DNA of 64,000 bases from Streptomyces guryensis (GTDB taxonomy: Bacteria > Actinomycetota > Actinomycetes > Streptomycetales > Streptomycetaceae): assembly GCF_021261325.1 (NCBI RefSeq), contig NZ_JAJSBI010000009.1, positions 281,389-345,388 of the forward strand, read 5' to 3'. Position numbers and translations under genes: made by a program. Every line of letters starts with the position of its first letter. Position 1 is the first letter of the stretch. This document shows positions 7,841 to 15,572 of the stretch, in pieces. Below the pieces are notes generated by a model. The model ran no database searches. It had not been told where the DNA came from and saw only the letters and a list, made by a program, of their open reading frames with translations.

Positions 7841-9076
7841 CTACCCGATGTCGACCACCCGCGCCCACGCGGGCGGCCTGTCCGGCACATGGTCAGCGTC
7901 CTCCTCGTCCCAGCTCGTGCCCTGCCTGGGGAACAGACCCACCACCGTCCGGCACGCCGGTCGCGCGTCCGGCCACGGCGTCTGACCGTCGGTCAGCACC
8001 ACCACGACATCGGGGCGGGGCCGCGTGCGCAGCGCCGTGGCGAAGCCCGTGCGCAGATCCGTGCCGCCGCCGCCCATCAACGGGATGCCCTCGGCCCGGC
8101 ACAACGGGTGGGCGATCCGGGCCGCCGCGTCGCACGGCACCACGGTGACCAGGTCCCGGCGGCCGCCCACGGCACGGGAGATCGCGGCGACCTCCAGGAG
8201 CGCGCTGCCCAGTTCGGTGTCACTGACCGACCCTGATGTGTCGATGATCACCGACACCCGGGGTGGTCTGCGCCGCAGGCTCGGCAGTACGACGCCGGGC
8301 AGTGACACCGAGCGCCGCGCGGGCCGGCCGTAGCTGTAGTCCTCGCCCGCGCCTGACCCGGAGGCCGCGGAACGGACCGCCGCACCCAGCAACTCCCGCC
8401 ACGGCTGCGGCGGATGGAACGCCTTCTCGGCCCACCGCCGCCACCCCTCCGGGGCGTTCCCCGGACGCCCCTTGAGCCCCTGCGCCACCCGGAACCGCAC
8501 CGCGTCCTGTTCCTGCGCGCTCAGGCCGTGCGCGCCGTCCGGGCCGAGCTCCCACTCCCGCCCCAGCCCGTCGGCGCCGCTGCCGCAGTCCAGCCAGGCC
8601 ATGCTCTGTGTCCACGCGCCGAGCGTGAACTGGCGCAGGTAGTCCTCCATCAGCTGCCCCTCGTCCAGCCCCAAGGCCGTCGGCCGGACCGCGCCCCGGG
8701 GCCGGACCAGCCCGTCGCCGTAGATGTCGTCGTTGATCTCGCAGTCCGCGGCGATGTTCATCCGCAGCCGTTCGCCGGGGCCGGTCAGCCCCCGCTCCCG
8801 GGCGACCCGGTCACTGCGCCCGTGGTGGTCGCGCAGCAGATGCGACACCTCGTGCACCCATACGGCCGCCAGCTCCTCCACCGGCGTCCGGTCCACGAAT
8901 CCCGGTGAGACGTAGCACCGCCAGTGCCGGTCGACGCCCATCGTCGGCACCTGCCGCGACTCCACGGTGTGCAGGGCGAACAGTGCGGTCGCCAGGTACG
9001 GGCGGGCCCGGGCGGCCTGCAGCCGGGCCGCGAACAGCTTGTCGAGGTCCAGCGTCCCGGGTTCCTCGGAGCTCAT
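7841..9076 (-). CDS. DUF2201-like protein: HExxH metallopeptidase-like domain plus VWA-like domain
   Basis: A 411-aa protein of the VWA-like/putative metallopeptidase class. Residues 68-84 carry a zinc-type motif HEVSH (VWVHEVSHLLRDH), followed by NIAADCEINDD, a likely third-ligand region. The C-terminal third is VWA-like: VSVIIDTSGSVSD is a MIDAS DxSxS motif, and GGGGTDLRTGF and VVVVLTDGQTPW follow. It is cytoplasmic, with no signal peptide. The start overlaps the stop of the AAA+ gene by ATGA, so the two are translationally coupled. In known MoxR systems the ATPase and VWA proteins act together to remodel or insert metal into a target protein. Here the target is unknown; the neighbouring 477-aa protein is an obvious candidate partner. 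Confidence 0.88.
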   Translation of the reverse strand: MSSEEPGTLDLDKLFAARLQAARARPYLATALFALHTVESRQVPTMGVDRHWRCYVSPGFVDRTPVEELAAVWVHEVSHLLRDHHGRSDRVARERGLTGPGERLRMNIAADCEINDDIYGDGLVRPRGAVRPTALGLDEGQLMEDYLRQFTLGAWTQSMAWLDCGSGADGLGREWELGPDGAHGLSAQEQDAVRFRVAQGLKGRPGNAPEGWRRWAEKAFHPPQPWRELLGAAVRSAASGSGAGEDYSYGRPARRSVSLPGVVLPSLRRRPPRVSVIIDTSGSVSDTELGSALLEVAAISRAVGGRRDLVTVVPCDAAARIAHPLCRAEGIPLMGGGGTDLRTGFATALRTRPRPDVVVVLTDGQTPWPDARPACRTVVGLFPRQGTSWDEEDADHVPDRPPAWARVVDIG

Positions 9077-10335
9077 CGGCCGGCCTTCGCGGTGAGGGCG
9101 GTGCGGGCCGCCGCCCGGTCCGCCCGCCGGGACACGGACACCGCGCCGGCGAGCTTCTCGATCGACGCCGGTACGTCCCAGTCCTCGCGGCGCAGCGTCG
9201 CGAGTGTGGTCGCGGGCACCACCACCAGGTCCGGGGCTCCGGTCTCCAGCGCGCGGACCAGAAGCGCCCACGCCGCGTCCCAGCGGGACTTCTCGGGGCG
9301 GCCCCGGACCGCAGCCACCACACCGTCGAGCACGGCCTGGCGCAGATCACCGCGCTCGGGCAGCTCGGCAGCCGCCGGGTCGGCAAGGAGCACCTCGGGG
9401 TCCGGCAGATCCAACCGGTCCAGACCGGCCAGCAGTTCAAGCCCCGGGCCGTCGCCCACCGTGCCCCGCACCAGCAGCGAGAGGACCTCCCGGGAGGAGC
9501 CGGCCGCGGTCGCGAAGGCGATCAGGCACAGCGTCATCTCCCAGCTCCGGGGCGATGGCCAGGCGCCGCCCCGCCGCATCTCGTTGCCGGGCAGTTGGTG
9601 CACGAGTTTGGGCCGGGCGGTCAGCAGCCCGCACACCGCACGGCGGGCGAAGCGCACCGCCTCCGAGAGCTTCTCCGGGGAGAGCCGCGGCAGCGTGGCC
9701 CGGGGCCAGGTGCCGCCGAGTCCGCGTACGACGACCTCGTGGTCGTGGGTCCACTGAAGGTGGACGAAACGGTTGGCCAGCGGCGGACTCAGCTCCCAGC
9801 CGTCGGCCGCCGAGGACCGCGGGTTGGCGGCGGCCACGATCCGTACCCCGGGCGGCAGTCGGAGGGCGCCGATCCGTCGCTCCAGCACGAGGCGCAGCAG
9901 GGCTGCCTGCACCGCGGGCGGAGCGGTGGACAGCTCGTCCAGGAACAACAGCCCCCGGCCGGCCCGCACCAGGCGTACCGCCCAGTCCGGCGGGGCCAGC
10001 GGGACACCCTGCTCCGCGGGATCGTCCCCGACGACGGGCAGCCCGGAGAAGTCGGCTGGCTCGTGCACGCTGGCGATCACCGTGGTCAGCGGCAGATCCA
10101 GGGCCTCGGCGAGCTGGGTCAGAGCCGCGGTCTTGCCGATCCCCGGCTCACCCCACAGCAGCACGGGCAGATCGGCGGCCACGGCCAGCGTCAGGGCTTC
10201 GAGCTGGTTGTCGGGGCGGGGTTCGGTGGTGGCGTCGCGCAGCAGGGTCAACAGCTCGTCGGCGACGTCCAGTTGGGAGGGGGAAGCCGGAGCGGAGGCA
10301 GTGACGGTGGCAGCGATCGAAGTGTGTGCAGGCAT
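9073..10335 (-). CDS. MoxR-type AAA+ ATPase
   Basis: A 420-aa AAA+ ATPase. Walker A is GEPGIGKT (about residue 62) and Walker B is GLLFLDEL (about 129), followed by STAPPAVQAALLRLVLE, the sensor region VRIVAAANPRS, and LANRFVHL as arginine-finger/sensor-II area. The C-terminal part is helical and ends SRRADRAAARTALTAKAGR. These features match MoxR-like ATPases, chaperones that usually work with a VWA partner encoded next door. The start has AAGGTGA 6 nt upstream. It is the second gene of a three-gene operon, 57 bp after the 477-aa gene and overlapping the VWA gene by 4 bp. Confidence 0.92.
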   Translation of the reverse strand: MPAHTSIAATVTASAPASPSQLDVADELLTLLRDATTEPRPDNQLEALTLAVAADLPVLLWGEPGIGKTAALTQLAEALDLPLTTVIASVHEPADFSGLPVVGDDPAEQGVPLAPPDWAVRLVRAGRGLLFLDELSTAPPAVQAALLRLVLERRIGALRLPPGVRIVAAANPRSSAADGWELSPPLANRFVHLQWTHDHEVVVRGLGGTWPRATLPRLSPEKLSEAVRFARRAVCGLLTARPKLVHQLPGNEMRRGGAWPSPRSWEMTLCLIAFATAAGSSREVLSLLVRGTVGDGPGLELLAGLDRLDLPDPEVLLADPAAAELPERGDLRQAVLDGVVAAVRGRPEKSRWDAAWALLVRALETGAPDLVVVPATTLATLRREDWDVPASIEKLAGAVSVSRRADRAAARTALTAKAGR

Positions 10336-10392
10336 GTTTGTTCACCTTTTCGTCGGGGTGAGCCGAGTGAGACGGGCGTACGAGGGTGAGGG

Positions 10393-11826
10393 TCAGCGGA
10401 AGTTCGCGTGGCGCGGGTGTGAGCGGTGGTGAGGGGTGCGGCTGAGGTCCCCGGGGCGGTAGCGGGCAGGCCCGTGGTCGGGCCCGATCAGCCCCTCCCT
10501 GTACAGGCCGTAGGTGATCCGCCGTTCCGCGGCGGCCTCCAGTTCGTCCCGCAGCGGGCCGTCGCGCAGCACCGCATCGGGGCCGAGCAGGCCCTCCACG
10601 ACGGCCAGCGCCCCGGCGATGTCGCCGTGGTCCAGGCGTTCGCGGACACCCGTGAGACAGTCCGGACGACGGTGCGCCTCGTCGATCGCCTGAAGGCAGG
10701 GGAGTGGAGTGCCGGTCAGTGCGGCCAGCAGTTCCTCCCGCCGGACCTCGGCCGGGTCATGGTCGAGCGGGGCCAGTACGCCATCCACCAGACCGATGTG
10801 GTGGTGCGCTCCACGGCACTCCACGAGGCGCGGCTGACCCGCCCGCTCCCGAGAACGGGGCGGGCCGGCCGGCGAGCGGTCCGGTACGAGGGCGGAGGCG
10901 ACCAGCGGGTGGAGCCGATCGGGCTCGATCGAACCGGTGCGCAACAGCTCCAGGTCGGGCGGGACCCAGGTCGCCGCATCGGGCAACACAGGCAGGGCGG
11001 AACCGTCGCCGTACCCGGACGCCTCGGCGAGTCGTACCGAGGGCGGCCCGAGACCGTCGTCGCCCGCCGTCAGGTCCAGGACCAGCCGATGCCTGCCCCC
11101 GAGCCGCACGAGGACGCGACCGCCGGACCCGCCCCGCCTTTCGGCGCCGAGCAGAAGCCCCGCCTCGGCCGCCCACCGGTCGACGGCACAGCGCCGGCCG
11201 TCCGGCACCGATCCGGGCAACTCCCTTTCCAGTGCAGGGCCGTTGTCGTCGCCCGACCACTCGGCCCCGGACCGTATCCGCAGCTCATCGGCCCTGCTTG
11301 CATCCCACAGATGCCGGTGCAGGTCGAGACGGAACCGCCGGCTCGGATGGGGATGCGGGTGGCGCCGGGCACTGGGCTCGTCATGGGATCCGTCCCACAG
11401 CGCGAGGCTGATCCGCTGCCCGGCATCCGCCCAGGCCGGTGGAGTCCGCACCACCAGGTGCACCGGACCCGGCCCGTCCCGCCCGGCAGCGTCGTACCGG
11501 GCCAGAGCGAGGGTCAGTGCCGGGCGCAGCAGCCCGTCGGGAGCGATCCTCGGCATGTGCCAGCGCACCAGGTCGGGTGCCAGCCGGCGCAGATCGGCCC
11601 GCACCCGGGCCGCGAGCTCCCGGCCATGGCTGCGCGCCACGGAACGCAGGTTCAGATCGACATCGAGGCCCGCGGCGGCACACGCCCCGGCCCAGTCGCC
11701 GACCAGGCGGCGGGCGGTCGCAGTCTCGATCATGGAGGGCGGCACGGCGAACTCGCGCACGCGCTGCCAGAAGGAAAGACGCCGGAGGGAAGGCTGGGAA
11801 TCCCCGTTCGCGATCCGAGTGAGCAT
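10393..11826 (-). CDS. Conserved-looking hypothetical protein, first gene of the MoxR/VWA operon
   Basis: A 477-aa cytoplasmic protein with no recognised domain. The N-terminal region is charged and probably helical (IETATARRLVGDWAGACAAA, then RADLRRLAPDLVRWHMPR). A middle region has several His/Arg-rich segments (RRFRLDLHRHLWDASRADE). The C-terminal part includes VECRGAHHHIGLVDGVLAPLDHD and an all-helical end. There is no signal peptide, and the last residues are basic. Its position at the head of a MoxR/HExxH-VWA operon suggests it is the client, adaptor or effector of that pair. I chose the ATG at 11826, which AAGG precedes by 9 nt; a GTG two codons earlier is also possible. Confidence 0.75.
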   Translation of the reverse strand: MLTRIANGDSQPSLRRLSFWQRVREFAVPPSMIETATARRLVGDWAGACAAAGLDVDLNLRSVARSHGRELAARVRADLRRLAPDLVRWHMPRIAPDGLLRPALTLALARYDAAGRDGPGPVHLVVRTPPAWADAGQRISLALWDGSHDEPSARRHPHPHPSRRFRLDLHRHLWDASRADELRIRSGAEWSGDDNGPALERELPGSVPDGRRCAVDRWAAEAGLLLGAERRGGSGGRVLVRLGGRHRLVLDLTAGDDGLGPPSVRLAEASGYGDGSALPVLPDAATWVPPDLELLRTGSIEPDRLHPLVASALVPDRSPAGPPRSRERAGQPRLVECRGAHHHIGLVDGVLAPLDHDPAEVRREELLAALTGTPLPCLQAIDEAHRRPDCLTGVRERLDHGDIAGALAVVEGLLGPDAVLRDGPLRDELEAAAERRITYGLYREGLIGPDHGPARYRPGDLSRTPHHRSHPRHANFR

Positions 11827-11941
11827 CAGCACTCACCTTGCGCGGACGGGACCCCCGATCTGTCAGCAGAATGAGTAGTCATCGCGAGGGATCGTAGCGT
11901 CCCCCCGTCTCGCTCGGCCAGGATTTTTCCGGGCAGGGCGC

Positions 11942-12200
11942 TCAGGGCGCCGGCTCCGTGCCGGCGAGCAGGTCCAGCGCGATGTCGGTGATCATGTCCT
12001 CCTGGCCTGCGACCATGCCCCGCCGGCCGACCTCGACGAGGATGCTGCGGGTGTCCGGCCCGTGGCGGGCGGCGGCGGTCCCGGTGTGGCGCAGGAAGCT
12101 GGAGTACACGCCCGCGTAGCCGAGGCTGAGGGCCTCTCGGTCCACCCGGACATCGCGGTCCTGCAACGGTCGTACAAGATCGTCGGCTGACGCGGGCTGT
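11942..12200 (-). pseudogene. C-terminal remnant of 4-hydroxy-2-oxovalerate aldolase
   Basis: About 85 codons matching the end of the MhpE/BphI aldolase family: DDLVRPLQDRDVRVDREA, LGYAGVYSSFLRH, and ILVEVGRRGMVAGQEDMI, followed by a stop. The intact enzyme has about 340 residues and cleaves 4-hydroxy-2-oxovalerate to pyruvate and acetaldehyde in meta-cleavage pathways. The catalytic N-terminal barrel is absent and no ribosome site or start fits. The partner acetaldehyde dehydrogenase is not nearby. It fills most of the 437-bp gap between the MoxR operon and the aminotransferase gene. Confidence 0.8.
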
Positions 12201-12263
12201 TGCCACGCCCGCCTGCGATCGCGGAGGATCTTTCCCCCGCCCGGTACTCAACAGGAGCTCTCC

Positions 12264-13469
12264 GTGACGTACGACATCACCGCCATCCGCTCCCAGTTCC
12301 CCGCCCTGACCGCCGGAACGGCACACTTCGACGGCCCCGGCGGCACCCAGACCCCGCAGCCCGTCATCCGGGCCATCGCCGACGCACTGTCCAACCCCCT
12401 GTCGAACCGGGGCCAGGTGTCGCCCGGGGAGCGCAACGCCGACGCCATCGTCACCGGGGCCCGCCGGGCCATGGCCGACCTGCTCGGCGCGGATCCGTCG
12501 GGGATCGTCTTCGGCCGCAGCGCCACCCAGCTCACCTACGAGATCTCCCGCACCCTCGCCAAGAGCTGGCAGCCCGGGGACGAGGTCGTCGTCACCCGCC
12601 TCGACCACGACGCCAACATCCGCCCCTGGGTCCAGGCCGCGGCCCAGGCGGGCGCCACCGTACGCTGGGCCGACTTCGACCCCGCCACCGGGGAGTTGAC
12701 CGTCGACGACATCCGCGCCGTCCTCTCCGAACGCACCCGGCTGGTCGCCGTCACCGCCGCCTCCAACCTGATCGGCACACGTCCGGCGATCGCCGAGATC
12801 TCCCGCCTGGCACACGGGGCGGGTGCGCTCAGTTACGTCGACGGCGTCCACTACGCCGCGCACACCCTGGTCGAGCTGGAGGCGCTCGGCGCGGACTTCT
12901 TCGTCTGCTCCCCGTACAAGTTCCTGGGCCCGCACCACGGAGTCCTCGCCGCCCGGCCGGAGTTGCTGGAGACCCTGCGGCCGGACAAGCTCCTGCCCTC
13001 CACCGACGCCGTCCCCGAGCGCTTCGAACTGGGCACGCTGCCCTACGAGTTCCTCGCGGGCACCACCGCCGCGGTCGACTTCCTCACCGGCCTCGACCCG
13101 AGCGCCAAGGGAACCCGCCGACAGCGCCTGACCGCCGCGTTCGCCGCGCTCGAAGCACACGAACACAGCCTGCGCACACAGATCGACAAGGGGCTGTCCT
13201 CGCTGGAAGGCATCACAGTCCACTCCCGGGCGGCCGACCGCACCCCCACCCTGTTGCTGACGTTCGAGGGCCGCTCCACCACGGACGCCTACGGCTTCCT
13301 CGCCGAGCGCGGCGTCCACGCACCGTCGGGATCCTTCTACGCCGTCGAGGCCTCCCGCCGGCTCGGCCTCGGCGACACCGGCGGCCTGCGCATGGGCCTC
13401 GCCCCCTACAACAGCGCGCAGGACGTCGACCGGCTGCTGACCGGGCTGTCCGAGTTCCTGACGCCCTGA
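12264..13469 (+). CDS. Cysteine desulfurase-like protein (aminotransferase class V)
   Basis: A 401-aa PLP enzyme of fold type I. Visible features are the N-terminal FDGPGGTQTP, FGRSATQLTYEISRTLA, VVTRLDHDANIRPW, SYVDGVHYAAHTLVELEALG (Asp binding the pyridine nitrogen), and the lysine region VCSPYKFLGPHHGVLA, with K as probable Schiff-base residue. The group is commonly annotated as cysteine desulfurase-like, but the substrate is unproven and it is distinct from housekeeping IscS/SufS. The start GTG has AGGAG 7 nt upstream. It stands alone between two decayed genes, so context gives no pathway. Confidence 0.85.
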   Translation: MTYDITAIRSQFPALTAGTAHFDGPGGTQTPQPVIRAIADALSNPLSNRGQVSPGERNADAIVTGARRAMADLLGADPSGIVFGRSATQLTYEISRTLAKSWQPGDEVVVTRLDHDANIRPWVQAAAQAGATVRWADFDPATGELTVDDIRAVLSERTRLVAVTAASNLIGTRPAIAEISRLAHGAGALSYVDGVHYAAHTLVELEALGADFFVCSPYKFLGPHHGVLAARPELLETLRPDKLLPSTDAVPERFELGTLPYEFLAGTTAAVDFLTGLDPSAKGTRRQRLTAAFAALEAHEHSLRTQIDKGLSSLEGITVHSRAADRTPTLLLTFEGRSTTDAYGFLAERGVHAPSGSFYAVEASRRLGLGDTGGLRMGLAPYNSAQDVDRLLTGLSEFLTP

Positions 13470-13504
13470 GCAGAGGCCGGACGCCCGAACGTGCCGCATG
13501 AGCC

Positions 13505-13620
13505 GTGTGGTCGAGAACCGTCGTGTTGCACGAGTCGGTCTTCCGGACCGTGGATCTGCCGGCGGGCGACCGGTTCGACGCCTGGACCGAGCGCATGGGC
13601 CGCACCCACGCGTCCGACCT
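13505..13620 (+). pseudogene. N-terminal remnant of an AraC-family regulator
   Basis: The translation VLHESVFRTVDLPAGDRFDAW followed by TERMGRTHASDL matches the start of Streptomyces AraC-like regulators with an N-terminal ligand-binding (cupin) domain. About 38 codons are left; the frame then runs into sequence antisense to the transglutaminase-like gene. The DNA-binding half is missing. It is a truncated gene, probably left by a deletion that brought the convergent gene next to it. Confidence 0.65.
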
Positions 13621-13660
13621 TCGGGGCCGCCCTGGGCTCGGCGGTCCGCTGACGGCGGTC

Positions 13661-14461
13661 TCAGGCGCCCGCCGCGCGGCGGCGCCCCAGGACGGGTTCG
13701 GCCAGCACTCTCGCCGTGCGGCAGAGCGTCTGGCCGTGCCGGGCGAAGAGTTCGTCGCGCGAGTCGAAGTGGCCCAGGTCCGCCAGGACGTAGGCCGAGA
13801 GATCGCACGCGCCGCCGTCGGCCGGGCAGAGCGTCACCCCGTCCCAGTCGATCGCCGTCCTGGACAGCGCCTCGAAGAGCGTTTCCGCGCCGGCATTGGT
13901 GAACCCGCCGCCATGACCGTCGCTCAACTCGTCCAGGCTGCCGAAGAGTTCCGAGACCGTCAGCCAGTGAGCGCCGGGGTGCACCGTCGACGACAGTCCG
14001 TCGAGGCGGAATTCGGGCCATGCCAGGAGGACCTGGTCCGGGACGATCCGGCGCAGCCGCGGGAATCGCGGATACCAGAACGCCCCGTCGACGAGCAGAC
14101 CGCGCACCCGCGTGGCCACGCCGGACGCCCGCGCCACCGCCTCCAGCACGGCCAGCCGCTGGCTGCACGAACCGCGGCCGCGGCGCAGCACCTCGGACAC
14201 CGGCCGCTCGTCCTGCACCGAGTACACCGGCCGCACGGTTGCGGCGATCACGCGGTGGGCCCGGCGCAGGGTCGCTGTCCGGAGGGCGGGCTCCGTGGCT
14301 GTCCCCACGTCCGTTGTCACGTCGATCCCCTGAAGCAGGGAGGCGACCTGCGGGTGCCGCCAGTCGAGGATCCGCGTCGGGGCGGTACTCCCCGCCGCCG
14401 TTCCCCCGTCCGTCGTGCCGGTGCGGGAACGGCCTCGTGGAGTGAGAAGCGAGCTCGTCAT
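13661..14461 (-). CDS. Transglutaminase-like domain protein
   Basis: A 266-aa protein. The recognisable core is RGSCSQRLAVLEAVARASG at about residues 94-112, where the Cys is the probable nucleophile of a transglutaminase/papain-like domain, followed by VATRVRGLLVDGAFWYPRF. LAWPEFRLDG and HWLTVSELFGSLDEL follow; the C-terminal part has several acidic patches. The first 30 residues are Arg/Thr-rich and low in complexity. There is no clear signal peptide. The substrate is unknown. The upstream intergenic DNA carries a perfect 14-bp palindrome (14516-14529), a possible operator for this gene. Confidence 0.7.
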   Translation of the reverse strand: MTSSLLTPRGRSRTGTTDGGTAAGSTAPTRILDWRHPQVASLLQGIDVTTDVGTATEPALRTATLRRAHRVIAATVRPVYSVQDERPVSEVLRRGRGSCSQRLAVLEAVARASGVATRVRGLLVDGAFWYPRFPRLRRIVPDQVLLAWPEFRLDGLSSTVHPGAHWLTVSELFGSLDELSDGHGGGFTNAGAETLFEALSRTAIDWDGVTLCPADGGACDLSAYVLADLGHFDSRDELFARHGQTLCRTARVLAEPVLGRRRAAGA

Positions 14462-14515
14462 GACCGTGGTCCTCTCGTCCGGCGCCCCGATGCCAGACGT
14501 ATCATGACCTATGAA

Positions 14516-14529
14516 TTGAACATGTTCAA
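14516..14529. promoter_or_regulatory. Perfect 14-bp palindrome, candidate operator
   Basis: TTGAACATGTTCAA reads identically on both strands, is AT-rich against the local background, and lies 55 bp upstream of the transglutaminase-like start and 20 bp past the stop of the TolB-like gene. Such symmetry is typical of a dimeric TetR/MarR/Xre-type binding site. No regulator gene is adjacent. Confidence 0.45.
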
Positions 14530-14549
14530 CTGTGCTGCGGTCGGCGCGA

Positions 14550-15572
14550 TCACCCCAGGTAGGCGGGGGCGACGGCCGACGTCATCAGCCGACGGGCCGC
14601 TCCCGAGCCGTCGGCCGGGACGGTCCACAGGTCCGAGCCGTAGTCGCCGGGGAGGGCATAGACGAGGGTGGAGCCGTCGGACCACAGGGCCTGGTCGTCG
14701 ATGTCGCGCTGCTCCGCGGTCGCGGTCTCCTTCATGGTGCGCAGGTCGAGGACGTACAGCCGCCAAGGGGCGTCGGGAGAAGCTCCCTTGACGCGTTTCT
14801 TGTAGGCGATGCGGGTGCCGTCGGGGGAGAGGGAGGGACACTCGACGTTGCGGTGCAGGGTGGTGAGGGTGCGTGCGGTGACGTCACCTCGTACGAGGTA
14901 GGTCTTGCCGCCCGTCGCCAGCGTGGCGTAGAAGCGGCTGTCGTCGGCGAAGGTGACACCCCAGATGTTGGTGTCGGCGGCGCGGTAGGTGCGGCCGTCC
15001 TCGATGATGCGGAAGGTCTCCAGGTTGTCGTCGATCTTCCAGGTGCGGGTGTCGACGATGGCGGTGCGGGTGGAGAAGTTCGTGCCGGCGTAGGAGTCCC
15101 CGCTGACGAAGACCGTCCAGGCCGCCATGTGGCCGGAGGGCGAGACCCGGGCCCGGGTGGGGATGCCCGCGGCCGGGAAGCGGTGCCGCTCGTGCAGGTG
15201 CGCGTCGAGCACCACCGCCCGGTAGGTGTCGCGCAGCGTGCCGTGCACGGCCTGCAGGCAGATGCCGGTTCCGGCTGCGGCGTGGAAGCGCAGGCACTTG
15301 ACGCCCGAGGCGGTGCGCGGCCCCTGCGGATCGCCGGCCGGCACGGTGGCGATCTCGTCGCGGTGCGGGCCCCAGGCCAGGTTGCGCACCAGCAGCCGGC
15401 GTCCGCTCGTCGGCCCGAGTGTGACGGTGCCGGTCCGCACGGTCGGGCCGTTCGCCTGCTGCTCGTCCCGCATGCCCGAGCGGTGGGCGGCGTACAGCAC
15501 CGCCCCGGTGCCGACGCCCCCGAGCAGCAGGACGGCGGCCAGCAGGATCACCAGGCGGGTGGTGCGGGTCAT
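14550..15572 (-). CDS. Membrane-anchored or secreted TolB/beta-propeller-like protein
   Basis: A 340-aa protein. It starts MTRTTRLVILLAAVLLLGGV, one N-terminal hydrophobic segment that is either an uncleaved anchor or a signal peptide, so the rest should lie outside the membrane. Repeating propeller-like units follow (NLAWGPHRDEIATVPAG, SPSGHMAAWTVFVSGDS, WGVTFADDSRFYATLATGG, CPSLSPDGTRIAYKK, DDQALWSDGSTLVYALPG, SDLWTVPADGSG) that match TolB/WD40-like repeats. No enzyme motif is visible. The start overlaps the upstream MFS stop as ATGA, so it is co-expressed with the transporter and the phosphoesterase. Confidence 0.8.
   Translation of the reverse strand: MTRTTRLVILLAAVLLLGGVGTGAVLYAAHRSGMRDEQQANGPTVRTGTVTLGPTSGRRLLVRNLAWGPHRDEIATVPAGDPQGPRTASGVKCLRFHAAAGTGICLQAVHGTLRDTYRAVVLDAHLHERHRFPAAGIPTRARVSPSGHMAAWTVFVSGDSYAGTNFSTRTAIVDTRTWKIDDNLETFRIIEDGRTYRAADTNIWGVTFADDSRFYATLATGGKTYLVRGDVTARTLTTLHRNVECPSLSPDGTRIAYKKRVKGASPDAPWRLYVLDLRTMKETATAEQRDIDDQALWSDGSTLVYALPGDYGSDLWTVPADGSGAARRLMTSAVAPAYLG

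Noticed and set aside
11826..14168. 780-aa minus-strand frame spanning the aminotransferase gene
   Set aside because: Crosses several genes in the wrong frame; only the overlap region with the aldolase remnant, in a different frame, has homology-like features.
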